From assembly GCF_003604195.1 (NCBI RefSeq), contig NZ_QXGR01000013.1, forward strand, positions 1 to 64,000: a DNA stretch of 64,000 nt, given 5' to 3'. Below are positions 1-9,112 of this stretch, piece after piece. Positions within the stretch are counted from its first letter, which is position 1, and each line of letters begins with the position of its first letter. The stretch is from Simplicispira lacusdiani. GTDB lineage: Bacteria > Pseudomonadota > Gammaproteobacteria > Burkholderiales > Burkholderiaceae_C. The notes beneath the pieces were generated by a model. That model was given only the letters and a program-made list of their open reading frames with translations, did no database searches and was not told the origin of the DNA. Both the position numbers and the translations under genes were made by a program.

Positions 1-1100
1 CCGAACCTCTCCTCGTATTCCTCGTAGGCCGCGTAGATCTCCTCCGCGCTCTTGTCCGGGTGGTAGTTCAGCGTGAACAGCAGGTTGTCCAGGGCGATGC
101 GGTAATCCGGCTTCAGCTCCAGTGCGCGGCGCAAGGCCGCGATGCCTTCATCCAGCATGCCCAGCACGTTGTACACGCCGCTGACATAGTTCCATGCAAC
201 CGCGAAATCCGGCTGGATGGCGAGCGCTCGCTCAAAGGCCTCGCGTGCCTGGCGCAACCTTCCGGCCTGCGCCAGCGCCAAGCCAAGGTTGCTGTACGCC
301 TCGGCATGCCCGGGATTGAGCTGCACCACGCGCATCAGGACATCAATGGCCTCGTCGGTCCTTCCGTGCTCATACAAGGCATTGCCCAGATTGCTCTGCG
401 CTTCAAGATCATTGGGCAACAGCTGGGCCGCCTTCCGCTTGGCCAGCAGCGCCTCATCGATTTTCCCCAGCGGCTGCAACATGGCGCCCCAGGCCTTCCA
501 GGCAAAGCCACTGTCCGGGAAATCGGCCACCATGGCACGCGCCAGCTGCTCCCCCTCGGCATAGGCGCCACGCTGGAACATCCCAGCCAAGGCCTGCATG
601 GCCTTGCGCGTGGGTGCCTCGGCATGGCGGCGGCTTGCATTCGCCACGGGCTCCGTGCCCTGCGCGTTCTCGGCGGCCTGCGTTACGCCCCCCTCCTGCA
701 CGGTGGCAATACGCTCCAGCAAGGCGTTGGTCACCGCACGGTTCAGACCCGCAGCCTGTGCCATGGGCAGCAGTTGCTGCACCATATCGGCATGCCCCAC
801 TCTCAGCAATGCATCAAGGTAGCTGAACCAGAATTGCGCATTGGCCGGATTGGCGTTGAGCGCCGCCTCCAAGTGGGGCAACGCCTCCTGGGGGCGCATG
901 AGTTGAACCGCGAGCAGCACCCCCAGGTTGTGGTGCGCATCCGAGTGCTCGGGCGACAGTTCCAGGAGGTCGCGGTAGCAGCGTTCGGCCTCGACATACT
1001 CCCAGGCCTTGTGGTGTGCAATGGCACGCGCCAGTATTTCATCGAGAGCGGGGGTTTCTCCCGGTTCTCCGGAAACCAGCGGCAGGGAAGATTCAATCAT
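1..1100 (-). CDS. TPR protein, N-terminal part of a SPINDLY-type O-GlcNAc transferase-like protein (partial)
   Basis: The reading frame is open from an ATG at 1100 to the left edge, giving 366 visible residues. It begins MIESSLPLVS and contains repeated TPR helices, for example around HNLGVLLA, SNLGNALYEHG and SNLGLALAQAG, each followed by a proline-containing turn. The last visible stretch, LLFTLNYHPDKSAEEIYAAYEEYEERF, is split here as LLFTLNYHPDKS then AEEIYAAYEEYEERF; this is the usual junction between the TPR region and the glycosyltransferase domain in SPINDLY-like proteins, which lies outside the window. The gene diverges from motA. In other bacteria such proteins glycosylate flagellins, so a role in flagellin modification is plausible but is inference. 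The catalytic domain cannot be checked here, and no strong ribosome site precedes the ATG. Confidence 0.75.
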   Translation of the reverse strand, partial: MIESSLPLVSGEPGETPALDEILARAIAHHKAWEYVEAERCYRDLLELSPEHSDAHHNLGVLLAVQLMRPQEALPHLEAALNANPANAQFWFSYLDALLRVGHADMVQQLLPMAQAAGLNRAVTNALLERIATVQEGGVTQAAENAQGTEPVANASRRHAEAPTRKAMQALAGMFQRGAYAEGEQLARAMVADFPDSGFAWKAWGAMLQPLGKIDEALLAKRKAAQLLPNDLEAQSNLGNALYEHGRTDEAIDVLMRVVQLNPGHAEAYSNLGLALAQAGRLRQAREAFERALAIQPDFAVAWNYVSGVYNVLGMLDEGIAALRRALELKPDYRIALDNLLFTLNYHPDKSAEEIYAAYEEYEERF

Positions 1101-1373
1101 CAGCGTGGTGGCGGCAGAGTGGCGTATGCCTTGAGAATATGCACTCTGTCGAGCACAGAGAACCGGAGTTGTGGTCTTTTTCCCACTTACCTTCCCCCAT
1201 CGGCCTGCTGGTACTTCTCCAGAATCGGCACCAACACACTGCCGTTTTTCCAGAATTTCTGGTGATCCGATACATTGGAAGCACGGACTTTGACCCACGA
1301 CAACCTAATCAGGCGGTTTTGAACAGCGCTTGTTGGCGCCCATCACCACTGCAGACTCTGCCAAAATCACCCC

Positions 1374-2234
1374 ATGTTCGTCATCATTGGTTACATCGTC
1401 GCCTTCGGTTGCATCTTCGGGGTGTACATACTGCACGGCGGCAACATCGCGGTGATCCTGAAAGCGTTGCCCTTCGAGACCGTCACCATCCTGGGCGGCG
1501 CTCTGGGCGCCTTCGTGGTCAACAACCAGCCCAAGGTGCTCAAGGCAACCATGGCGGCCATTCCCATGGCGCTCAAGGGCTCCAAATACACCAAGGCCCG
1601 CTATATGGAGCTGATGGCCATGCTGTATGACATCCTGCAGAAAGCGCGCAAGGAAGGCCTGATGGCTATCGAAAAGGATGTGGAAGCCCCCCATGAATCG
1701 GAAATCTTCAAGAAATACCCCACCGTGGGGTCGGACCACCATGTGATCGAATTCATGACGGACTACCTGCGAATGATGGTGTCCGGCAACCTCAATGCCC
1801 ACGAGATCGAGGCCTTGATGGACAGCGAAATCGAAACCCACCACCAAGAAGCCCATGCCCCGGTCGCAGCGCTGGCCCGTCTGGCGGGTGCCCTGCCTGC
1901 TTTCGGCATCATTGCCGCCGTGCTGGGCGTGGTGAACACCATGGGCTCGGTGGGGCAACCCCCGTCGGTGCTGGGCGGCATGATTGGCTCGGCCCTGGTG
2001 GGCACGTTCCTGGGCATCTTGCTGGCCTACGGCGTGGTGGAGCCCCTGGGGGGCCTGGTGGAGCAGAAGACCGAGGATGCCGCCAAGGAGCTTCAATGCA
2101 TCAAGTCGACCCTGCTGGCCAGCATGCAGGGCTACAACCCGGCCACGGCCATCGAATTTGGCCGCAAGGTGCTGTTCTCAGGCGACCGCCCCAGCTTCAC
2201 CGAGCTGGAAAGCCATGTGAAGGGCAAGAAGTAA
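1374..2234 (+). CDS. motA: Flagellar motor stator protein MotA
   Basis: MotA forms, with MotB, the proton-conducting stator of the flagellar motor in the inner membrane. The 286 residues match the usual length. The start MFVIIGYIVAFGCIFG is a transmembrane helix, followed by a second helix, a cytoplasmic loop containing the YMELMAMLYDILQKARKEG segment that carries the charged rotor-contact residues, and two C-terminal helices (ARLAGALPAFGIIAAVLGV and MIGSALVGTFLGILLAYG). It is followed 12 bp later by motB. The gap to the divergent TPR gene (1101-1373) must hold the promoter; I did not find a convincing sigma-28 site there. Confidence 0.97.
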   Translation: MFVIIGYIVAFGCIFGVYILHGGNIAVILKALPFETVTILGGALGAFVVNNQPKVLKATMAAIPMALKGSKYTKARYMELMAMLYDILQKARKEGLMAIEKDVEAPHESEIFKKYPTVGSDHHVIEFMTDYLRMMVSGNLNAHEIEALMDSEIETHHQEAHAPVAALARLAGALPAFGIIAAVLGVVNTMGSVGQPPSVLGGMIGSALVGTFLGILLAYGVVEPLGGLVEQKTEDAAKELQCIKSTLLASMQGYNPATAIEFGRKVLFSGDRPSFTELESHVKGKK

Positions 2235-2246
2235 GCACAGACCGAT

Positions 2247-3185
2247 ATGGCCGAAAAGAAACTCCAGCCCATCATCGTCAAGCGCATCAAGAAGGGCGGT
2301 CACGCGGCGCATGGCGGTGCCTGGAAGATCGCCTACGCCGACTTCGTGACGGCCATGATGGCCTTTTTCCTGCTGATGTGGCTGCTCGGTTCCACGGCCA
2401 AGGGCGAACTGCAGGGGATTGCCGATTACTTCAACGCCCCCCTCAAGGTGGCCATGGTGGGTGGCGACGGCGCGGGCAACAGCTCCAGCATCATTCCTGG
2501 CGGCGGCAATGATCTGAGCAAAGTGCACGGACAGGTGAGGCGCTCCGATTCCGATGTAGATAAACAGCGGCGCATGACACCCGAGCAGATGCGCGCCGAG
2601 ATGGCCCGCCAGGATCAGGCGCGCATCAAGGCGCTGCAGGCCAAGATCGACTCCATCATCACGGCCAATCAGGTCCTCAACGAATACCGCTCGCAAATCC
2701 GGATGGATCTGACACCCGACGGTCTGCAGATCCAGATCGTGGATGACCAGAACCGCCCCATGTTCGACAGCGGCAGCGCCCTGGTCAAACCCTACATGCG
2801 CGACATCCTGCGGGGCATCGGCTCCTCTCTGGCCGGCGTGGAAAACAGGATCAGCCTGGCGGGACATACCGATGCCGTGCCCTATAGCAACAGCGATCGG
2901 GGTTACAGCAACTGGGAATTGTCCGCCGATCGCGCCAACGCCTCACGGCGCGAATTGGTGGCCGCCGGCATGCCCGACTCCAAACTGGCACGCGTGGTCG
3001 GCCTGGCCGCCAGCGATCTGCTGGAGCAGGAAAACCCGCGCGCGCCCTCCAACCGGCGCATTACGATCACGGTTCTGACGCGGGAAGCCGAAGAACGGCT
3101 GCTGGGCAAAAGCATCTCAGGCCTCCCTGCGGCACAATTGCCCGAAGAAAAGAGCGAGAATCCCCCCACCGACGGGAAGAGGTAA
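2247..3185 (+). CDS. motB: Flagellar motor stator protein MotB
   Basis: The stator partner of MotA anchors the complex to peptidoglycan. The 312-residue protein has an N-terminal basic tail, one transmembrane helix (FVTAMMAFFLLMWLLG) with the proton-binding aspartate at residue 32 (YADF), a plug/linker region, and a C-terminal OmpA/MotB peptidoglycan-binding domain with the motifs GHTDAVPYSN, NWELSADRAN and NRRITITVL. It follows motA closely and precedes cheY, so the four genes motA-motB-cheY-cheZ probably form one transcription unit. Confidence 0.97.
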   Translation: MAEKKLQPIIVKRIKKGGHAAHGGAWKIAYADFVTAMMAFFLLMWLLGSTAKGELQGIADYFNAPLKVAMVGGDGAGNSSSIIPGGGNDLSKVHGQVRRSDSDVDKQRRMTPEQMRAEMARQDQARIKALQAKIDSIITANQVLNEYRSQIRMDLTPDGLQIQIVDDQNRPMFDSGSALVKPYMRDILRGIGSSLAGVENRISLAGHTDAVPYSNSDRGYSNWELSADRANASRRELVAAGMPDSKLARVVGLAASDLLEQENPRAPSNRRITITVLTREAEERLLGKSISGLPAAQLPEEKSENPPTDGKR

Positions 3186-3251
3186 CAACTTGTCACCCTC
3201 TTGCTCATCCATGACAATTCACACAGTAATTTCCGACCGAAAGGGTCCCAA

Positions 3252-3638
3252 GTGACCACAGCCCTTCGCTTCCTGATCGTTGACGACTTCTCCACGATGC
3301 GGCGCATTGTTCGTAACCTGCTCAAGGAAAGCGGGTTCACCGAGGCCGACGAGGCCGAGGACGGCGTCGCCGCGCTGAACAAGCTGCGCAGCAGCAAGTT
3401 CGACTTCGTCGTCACCGACATCAACATGCCGAACATGAACGGCTTTCAGCTGCTGGGCGAAATCAAGGCCGACGAAAAGCTGAAGCACCTGCCGGTGCTC
3501 ATGGTCACGGCGGAAGCCCGCAAGGAAGACATCGTTGCCGCTGCCCAGGGCGGTGCCGCCGGCTACATCGTCAAGCCCTTCACCAAGGCGACTCTGGAAG
3601 AAAAGGTCACTCTGATCATCAAGAAAGCTGGGCTGTGA
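3252..3638 (+). CDS. cheY: Chemotaxis response regulator CheY
   Basis: CheY carries the phosphoryl signal from CheA to the flagellar switch. The 128-residue single receiver domain is very close to enterobacterial Che[21 protein letters not shown] at the N terminus (acidic pair), phosphoacceptor aspartate in [10 protein letters not shown], threonine in [11 protein letters not shown] and lysine in [14 protein letters not shown] choose the GTG at 3252 because AAAGG lies just upstream and it gives the family N terminus. A TTG at 3201 would add 17 unrelated residues. cheZ follows 6 bp later. Confidence 0.95.
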   Translation: MTTALRFLIVDDFSTMRRIVRNLLKESGFTEADEAEDGVAALNKLRSSKFDFVVTDINMPNMNGFQLLGEIKADEKLKHLPVLMVTAEARKEDIVAAAQGGAAGYIVKPFTKATLEEKVTLIIKKAGL

Positions 3639-3644
3639 GGCGCC

Positions 3645-4277
3645 ATGGACACCGACAACACCCTGCCTGAGTCCGCTCCTCTGCCGGATGGAGATGTTCA
3701 CCAGAAGATCGGGGCGCTCACGCGCCAGCTCCACGACGCCCTCAAGGAACTGGGGTATGCCGACCAATTGCGCGGCACCATGGGCGAATTGCCCGATGCT
3801 CAAAGCCGCCTGTCCTATATCGCCCGCCTGACGGGCGAGGCCGCCGAGAAGGTGCTGACCCGGGTCGAGCATGCCAAGGCCCAGAACGACCACCTGGCGG
3901 CGGAGTCCCGCCGAATGATCACGGCGCTGGTCAAGGACCCGGTGGCCGCCGTCGCCAAGGGCGAGATCATGAACTACCTCACCGACGTGGAGCAAATCAC
4001 CAAGGTTTCGGATGAGCATCTGACGGAAATCATGATGGCCCAGGACTTCCATGACCTGACCGGCCAGGTGATTGCGCGCGTGGTGACCCTGGCAGCGACC
4101 ATCGAGCAGCAACTGGTGCAGTTGGTGATCCAGACTGCGCCACCAAATGCCGTTCCACCTCCCGTCGAACCGCAGCGCGAGCATCTCGCCGGCCCGGTCG
4201 TCGACCCGGAGAAAACCCCCGACGTCGTCACCGACCAGTCGCAGGTGGACGACCTGCTGGCCAGCCTCGGTTTCTGA
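3645..4277 (+). CDS. cheZ: CheY-P phosphatase CheZ
   Basis: CheZ dephosphorylates CheY-P and is found mainly in beta- and gammaproteobacteria. The 210-residue protein is mostly helical. It has the catalytic segment IMMAQDFHDLTGQVIARVV with the conserved Asp and Gln that enter the CheY active site, and the short C-terminal CheY-binding tail QVDDLLASLGF preceded by a proline-rich linker. It is co-directional with cheY and separated by 6 bp, which is the normal arrangement. A weak hairpin-plus-T stretch follows it before flhB. Confidence 0.95.
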   Translation: MDTDNTLPESAPLPDGDVHQKIGALTRQLHDALKELGYADQLRGTMGELPDAQSRLSYIARLTGEAAEKVLTRVEHAKAQNDHLAAESRRMITALVKDPVAAVAKGEIMNYLTDVEQITKVSDEHLTEIMMAQDFHDLTGQVIARVVTLAATIEQQLVQLVIQTAPPNAVPPPVEPQREHLAGPVVDPEKTPDVVTDQSQVDDLLASLGF

Positions 4278-4304
4278 GCGCCACGCCACCAGCACGGAAT
4301 AAGA

Positions 4305-4324
4305 GCGGGCCAGCCCCGCCTTTT
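4305..4324 (+). terminator. Possible weak terminator between cheZ and flhB
   Basis: GCGGG and CCCGC can form a 5-bp stem with a 5-nt loop, followed by CTTTT. It lies 28 bp after the cheZ stop and about 60 bp before flhB. The short stem makes it a weak call; it may only attenuate read-through into flhB. Confidence 0.3.
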
Positions 4325-4383
4325 CGGGCTTTAGATTCCGGCCCCCCTCGCGACAATGGCATGACACCAGCCGTCATGCCACC

Positions 4384-5538
4384 ATGGAATCGAGCCAAGA
4401 TCGCAGTCTTCCCGCCACGGAGCGAAAGCTACAGAAAGCACGCTCCGACGGCCAGGCCGCACGCTCACGCGACCTCTCCCACCTGGCCATCCTCGGCACG
4501 GGAGCCGCTGCCATGCTGGTCTTTGCTCACCCGCTTTCCGACCAGTTGCTCCGCGCCCTGGAGCAGCAACTGAGATTCGATTCCACCACGGTCCTGGCCA
4601 CCGGCAGCATGCTGACCCGCCTGCAAAGCATGGCGGCCGTGGGCATCATGGTGAGCGCCGTTTTTGCCTTCCTGACGGGGGCCGCGGCACTGCTCAGCGC
4701 CATCGGCGCTGGCGGCTGGGTTTTCAGCTTCAAGCCCATTTCGCCCCAGTTCAACCGCCTGAACCCAATCTCCGGCACGGCCAACCTGTTCTCCAAGCAA
4801 CAGATGGCCACAGTGGCCAAGATGGTGTTGATGACGGGTATTCTTTCCGCCGTCGCCTGGAAGCACCTGGACGGCAGCATCAGCCAGGTGGCCTTGCTGG
4901 TTCTGCAGCCCTCGCCAGCCGCCCTCCAGCATGTCGCGAGCTGGCTGACATCGGGCCTGGGCATGCTGCTCCTGGTGGTGTTCCTCGTCGCGCTGGTCGA
5001 TGTACCCCTGCAAGCCTTCTTCTTCAAGGACCGCCTGAAGATGTCGCACGAGGAAGTCAAGCAGGAGCACAAGGAATCCGAGGGCAATCCCGAAATCAAG
5101 GGCAAGCTGCGCCAGCGCCAGCGCGAGATCGCCGATCGCGCCAGCATCACGGCGGTTCCGAAGGCCGATTTCGTGGTCATGAACCCGACCCACTATGCCG
5201 TGGCACTGAAATACGACGACCAGACCATGCATGCTCCCCAGGTCATCTCCCGGGGCACGGATCTGGTGGCCCTGAAGATCCGCGAGATCGCCAAATCGCA
5301 CAGCGTGCCGGTTCTGGAGTCGCCTGTGCTGGCACGTGCCCTCTACGCGCACGCCGAACTCGACCAGCCCATCCCGGCCACGCTCTACACCGCCGTGGCA
5401 CAAATCCTGGCCTACGTCTACCGGCTCAAGGCCGCCATGCGCGGCGAAGGCCGCATGCCCGAAGCGCAACCCGATCCCTACGTGCCGCCGGAACTCGATC
5501 CGCTGCACAAAGCACCTCACCAAGGTAAGCAGCCATGA
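4384..5538 (+). CDS. flhB: Flagellar export apparatus protein FlhB
   Basis: FlhB is the substrate-specificity switch of the flagellar type III export gate. The 384-residue protein starts MESSQDRSLPATERKLQKAR, has four transmembrane helices, and then the cytoplasmic domain with the autocleavage motif NPTH at residues 267-270 (VVMNPTHYAVAL). The C-terminal tail is rich in Pro and charged residues. Its TGA overlaps the flhA ATG by 4 bp, showing translational coupling. The ribosome site is weak (no clear GGAGG upstream). Confidence 0.97.
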   Translation: MESSQDRSLPATERKLQKARSDGQAARSRDLSHLAILGTGAAAMLVFAHPLSDQLLRALEQQLRFDSTTVLATGSMLTRLQSMAAVGIMVSAVFAFLTGAAALLSAIGAGGWVFSFKPISPQFNRLNPISGTANLFSKQQMATVAKMVLMTGILSAVAWKHLDGSISQVALLVLQPSPAALQHVASWLTSGLGMLLLVVFLVALVDVPLQAFFFKDRLKMSHEEVKQEHKESEGNPEIKGKLRQRQREIADRASITAVPKADFVVMNPTHYAVALKYDDQTMHAPQVISRGTDLVALKIREIAKSHSVPVLESPVLARALYAHAELDQPIPATLYTAVAQILAYVYRLKAAMRGEGRMPEAQPDPYVPPELDPLHKAPHQGKQP

Positions 5539-7616
5539 ACCTCTCCCTGAAATCCGCACAGCAATGGGCCGGCGCCAATGCGTCCGCCGTCCAGGGACTT
5601 TCCGCGCCGCTGCTGGTGGTCGCCATCCTGGCCTTGATGGTGCTGCCGATCCCCGCATGGATGCTCGACACCTTCTTCACCATCAACATTGCCGTGGCAT
5701 TGATGGTGATGATGGTGGCCGCCTACATGCTCAAGCCGCTGGATTTCGCGGCGTTCCCCTCCGTATTGCTGCTGACCACGTTGATGCGCCTGTCCCTCAA
5801 CGTGGCATCCACCCGCGTGGTGCTGCTCGAAGGCCACACCGGTCCGGGCGCTGCAGGCGCCGTGATCGAGGCCTTCGGCCACTTCCTGATCGGCGGCAAC
5901 TTCGCCGTCGGCCTGATCGTGTTCGCCATCCTCGTGGTGATCAACTTCATCGTGATCACCAAGGGCGCAGAGCGCATCGCCGAGGTTTCCGCACGCTTCA
6001 CCCTCGACGCCATGCCTGGCAAGCAGATGGCCGTCGATGCCGACCTGAACGCCGGCCTCATCGACGAAGCCGAAGCCAAGCGCCGCCGCGCCGAGGTGCA
6101 GGAAGAAGCCAACTTCTTCGGCTCCATGGATGGCGCCTCCAAATTCGTGCGCGGTGACGCCGTGGCCGGCATCCTGATCCTGCTCATCAACATCGTCGGG
6201 GGCTTCGCCATCGGCATGCTGCAGCACGGCTTGTCCGCATCCAAGGCCGCCGACACCTACATCCTGATGGCGGTGGGTGATGCCCTGGTGGCCCAGATCC
6301 CCGGCCTGTTGATCTCGGTGGCGGCGGCCATGGTGATTTCCCGCGTGGGCAAGGACTCGGACATGGGGCAGCAGATCGTGCGCCAGCTGTTCACCTCGCC
6401 ACGCGTGCTGGGCATCACGGCCGGCATTCTGATCTTCCTGGGCCTCATCCCCGGCATGCCCCATATCGTGTTCCTGAGCGTGGGCACCTTGCTGGGCTAC
6501 ATGGCCTGGGTGCTGATGCAACGCGCCAAGGCTCCCCCACCCGTGGAGGCGCCAGCCGCCCCGGTGGGCGACGGCGAGGCCACCTGGGACGATCTGCAAC
6601 CCGTGGATCTGCTGGGACTGGAGCTGGGCTATCGCCTGATCGCCCTCGTCGACAAGTCCCGCCAGGGCGACCTGCTCACGCGCATCAAGGGCGTGCGGCG
6701 CAAGTTCGCCCAGGAAGTGGGCTTCCTGCCGCCCCCCGTGCATGTGCGCGACAACCTGGAACTCAAGCCCAGCGGCTATCGCATCACGCTGCGCGGTGTG
6801 GTGGTGGGCGAAGGGGAGGCCTTCCCGGGCATGCACCTGGCTATCAACCCCGGCGGCATCACCACGCCCCTGATCGGCACCCCCACCACCGACCCGGCCT
6901 TCGGCCTGCCCGCGCACTGGATCGACGAACGCCAGAAGGAAGCGGCGCAAATGGCCGGTTTTACCGTGGTTGATTCGGAAACCGTGATGGCGACACATTT
7001 GTCACACTTGATGCAAGTGCAAGCCGCCAAGCTGCTCAGCCGGACAGAAACCCAGCAACTGGTGGAGCACGTGGCCAAGCTGGCCCCCAAACTGATTGAA
7101 GAAGTGGTTCCCAAAATGGTTTCGATCGCAACGTTCCAGAAAGTGCTGCAGCTGCTGCTGGAGGAATCGGTGCACATCCGCGATATCCGCACCATCATCG
7201 AAACACTCGCAGAATTCGCCGGCAGCATCTCCGACCCGGTGGAACTGGCGCGCCGCGTGCGCATCGCCCTCTCGCCGGCCATCGTGCAGCAGATCTATGG
7301 CGCGACCCGCGAACTCAACGTGATCGCCATCGAACCCGGCCTGGAGCGCCTGCTGGTCCAGGCCCTGGGCAACGCCGCCGGTCCGGCACTGGACCCGGGC
7401 GTCGCCGACATCCTGACGCAAAAGGCCGCCGAGGTCGCGCTCAAGCAGGAAGAAATGGGCCTGCCGGCCTGCCTGCTGGTACCCGACCAGATCCGCGGCG
7501 CCATCTCCCGCCTGGTGCGCCGCGTGGCGCCCCGGCTCCAGGTGCTCGCCCACAGCGAGATCCCTGAAACCCACACGATCCGCATCGGCCCCATCCTTAA
7601 AGGAGCATCGGCATGA
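5535..7616 (+). CDS. flhA: Flagellar export gate protein FlhA
   Basis: FlhA is the large export-gate component of the flagellar type III secretion system. The 693 residues fit the family. The N-terminal half carries eight or so membrane segments with the conserved FHIPEP-type loop (PSVLLLTTLMRLSLNVASTR) and the GDAVAGILILLINIVGG segment; the cytoplasmic half binds chaperones. Start and stop overlap flhB and flhF by 4 bp each, so flhB-flhA-flhF is a tight operon. Confidence 0.97.
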   Translation: MNLSLKSAQQWAGANASAVQGLSAPLLVVAILALMVLPIPAWMLDTFFTINIAVALMVMMVAAYMLKPLDFAAFPSVLLLTTLMRLSLNVASTRVVLLEGHTGPGAAGAVIEAFGHFLIGGNFAVGLIVFAILVVINFIVITKGAERIAEVSARFTLDAMPGKQMAVDADLNAGLIDEAEAKRRRAEVQEEANFFGSMDGASKFVRGDAVAGILILLINIVGGFAIGMLQHGLSASKAADTYILMAVGDALVAQIPGLLISVAAAMVISRVGKDSDMGQQIVRQLFTSPRVLGITAGILIFLGLIPGMPHIVFLSVGTLLGYMAWVLMQRAKAPPPVEAPAAPVGDGEATWDDLQPVDLLGLELGYRLIALVDKSRQGDLLTRIKGVRRKFAQEVGFLPPPVHVRDNLELKPSGYRITLRGVVVGEGEAFPGMHLAINPGGITTPLIGTPTTDPAFGLPAHWIDERQKEAAQMAGFTVVDSETVMATHLSHLMQVQAAKLLSRTETQQLVEHVAKLAPKLIEEVVPKMVSIATFQKVLQLLLEESVHIRDIRTIIETLAEFAGSISDPVELARRVRIALSPAIVQQIYGATRELNVIAIEPGLERLLVQALGNAAGPALDPGVADILTQKAAEVALKQEEMGLPACLLVPDQIRGAISRLVRRVAPRLQVLAHSEIPETHTIRIGPILKGASA

Positions 7617-9112
7617 ACATCAAACGCTTCCACGCTGCCACGTCCCGTGAAGCGCTGGCCAAGGCGCGCATGGCGTTCGGAGAGGGCACGCTCATTCTGT
7701 CCAACCGCCCTACCGCCAACGGCGTCGAGGTGGTGGCCACCGCCGAAGACACGCTCGGAACGCTCGACCAGGGCGCAGAAGCCCGCCTGGCGGAGCGCCG
7801 CCCCGAGCCCGCCAGCGCACCCGCCGCGCCGCGCCGCTCGCTGCAGGAGCGCGCGGCCCTGGAAACACGCAATCCGGTGAAGGAAGACACCGAGCAGCTG
7901 GCCATGAGCACGCTCTCGTTCCAGGACTACGTGCGCGAGCGCATGCTGCGCCGCCGCCATGAAGCCCTGCAGGACACCTCGCCCCTGGCCTCCGCCCTGC
8001 AGGAGCGCGAAACGGAGCTCCCGCGCGAACGCGTGGCCGCGCCGCAAGTGGTGCGCCACAATCCACTGCGACCCACCCAGCCCCCCGTCCAGCACGAGAT
8101 CCCGGTGGCCCGGAGCACGCGCCGGGAGGCACCCGCACCGACCCTGGCAACGCCCGCCGTGCCCCCCCAGGCGCTCATGCAGGAACTCCAGGCCATGAAG
8201 GACCTGATCGAGGACCGCTTCAACACGCTCTCCTGGCTGGGCCAGGCGCGCCAGAACCCGATCCAGTCGAATCTGATGCTCAAGATGATCCGCGCCGGCT
8301 ATTCGCCCTCGCTGGCACGCGCCATCCTGGAGCGCATGCCCGAGGACATGGACGCCGCCGAATCGGTGCGCTGGCTGATGGAAGTGCTGGAGCGCAACCT
8401 GCGCACCGATGCCGGCGAGCGCCCTCTCTACGAAGAAGGCGGCATCTACGCGCTGGTGGGCTCCACCGGCGTGGGCAAGACCACCACCACGGCCAAGCTG
8501 GCAGCGATGTGCGCACGCATCCATGGCCCCGGCAGCGTGGGCCTGATCACGCTGGACACCTACCGCGTGGGAGCCCACGACCAGCTCCGCACCTATGGCC
8601 GCATGCTCGGCATCGTGGCCCATCTGGCCCACGACCGCGCCGCCCTGCAGGACTTGCTGGGCCTGCTCGGCAGCAAGAAGATGGTGCTGATCGACACCAC
8701 GGGCGTGGCGCCTCGCGACCCGCGCAAGCGCGACATGCTCGACGTGCTGAATCTGCCCCACGTCAACCGCCTGCTGGTGCTCAACGCCGGCTGCCACGGC
8801 GATACCCTGGACGAAACGCTCACCGCCTTCAAGACCGACGGCTCGCAGCAGGCCATCCTCTCCAAGGTGGACGAAGCAGTGAAACTGGGCCCCTCGCTTG
8901 ATGCCCTGATCCGCCACCAGATGGTGCTGCGCGGCGTAACCAACGGCCAGCGCGTTCCCGAGGACTGGGAGGCTGCCGACGCGCACAAGCTCGTCAGCGC
9001 CTCGATGCGCTCCCCCGTGCGTTCGGCCTTCGATCCCATCGCATCGGACCTGAACTTCTTCTTCTCGCACACGCCCGACCACCTGCATGAAAAGGGGCTC
9101 GTCGATGCTTGA
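7613..9112 (+). CDS. flhF: Flagellar biosynthesis GTPase FlhF
   Basis: FlhF is an SRP-family GTPase that places polar flagella. The 499-residue protein has the N-terminal B domain (MNIKRFHAATSREALAKAR), a basic, variable linker, and the NG domain with P-loop GSTGVGKTTTTAKLAA near residue 285, DTYRVGAHDQLRTYG, the DTTG switch (VLIDTTGVAPRD) and a TKxD-equivalent LSKVDEAVKLG. Its presence suggests polar flagellation. It overlaps flhA by 4 bp and the following FlhG-like gene by 8 bp. Confidence 0.95.
   Translation: MNIKRFHAATSREALAKARMAFGEGTLILSNRPTANGVEVVATAEDTLGTLDQGAEARLAERRPEPASAPAAPRRSLQERAALETRNPVKEDTEQLAMSTLSFQDYVRERMLRRRHEALQDTSPLASALQERETELPRERVAAPQVVRHNPLRPTQPPVQHEIPVARSTRREAPAPTLATPAVPPQALMQELQAMKDLIEDRFNTLSWLGQARQNPIQSNLMLKMIRAGYSPSLARAILERMPEDMDAAESVRWLMEVLERNLRTDAGERPLYEEGGIYALVGSTGVGKTTTTAKLAAMCARIHGPGSVGLITLDTYRVGAHDQLRTYGRMLGIVAHLAHDRAALQDLLGLLGSKKMVLIDTTGVAPRDPRKRDMLDVLNLPHVNRLLVLNAGCHGDTLDETLTAFKTDGSQQAILSKVDEAVKLGPSLDALIRHQMVLRGVTNGQRVPEDWEAADAHKLVSASMRSPVRSAFDPIASDLNFFFSHTPDHLHEKGLVDA

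Noticed and set aside
60..1265. Long open plus-strand frame over the left end
   Set aside because: It is the shadow of the minus-strand TPR gene, whose frame gives clear TPR repeats. The plus-strand product is Gln/His/Arg-rich with no domain pattern.
1101..1373. Sigma-28 promoter for motA
   Set aside because: There is a CCGATAC near 1267, but no TAAA at the required 15-bp distance. A 13-bp palindrome CCAGAATTTCTGG at 1250 has an imperfect centre and no known regulator.
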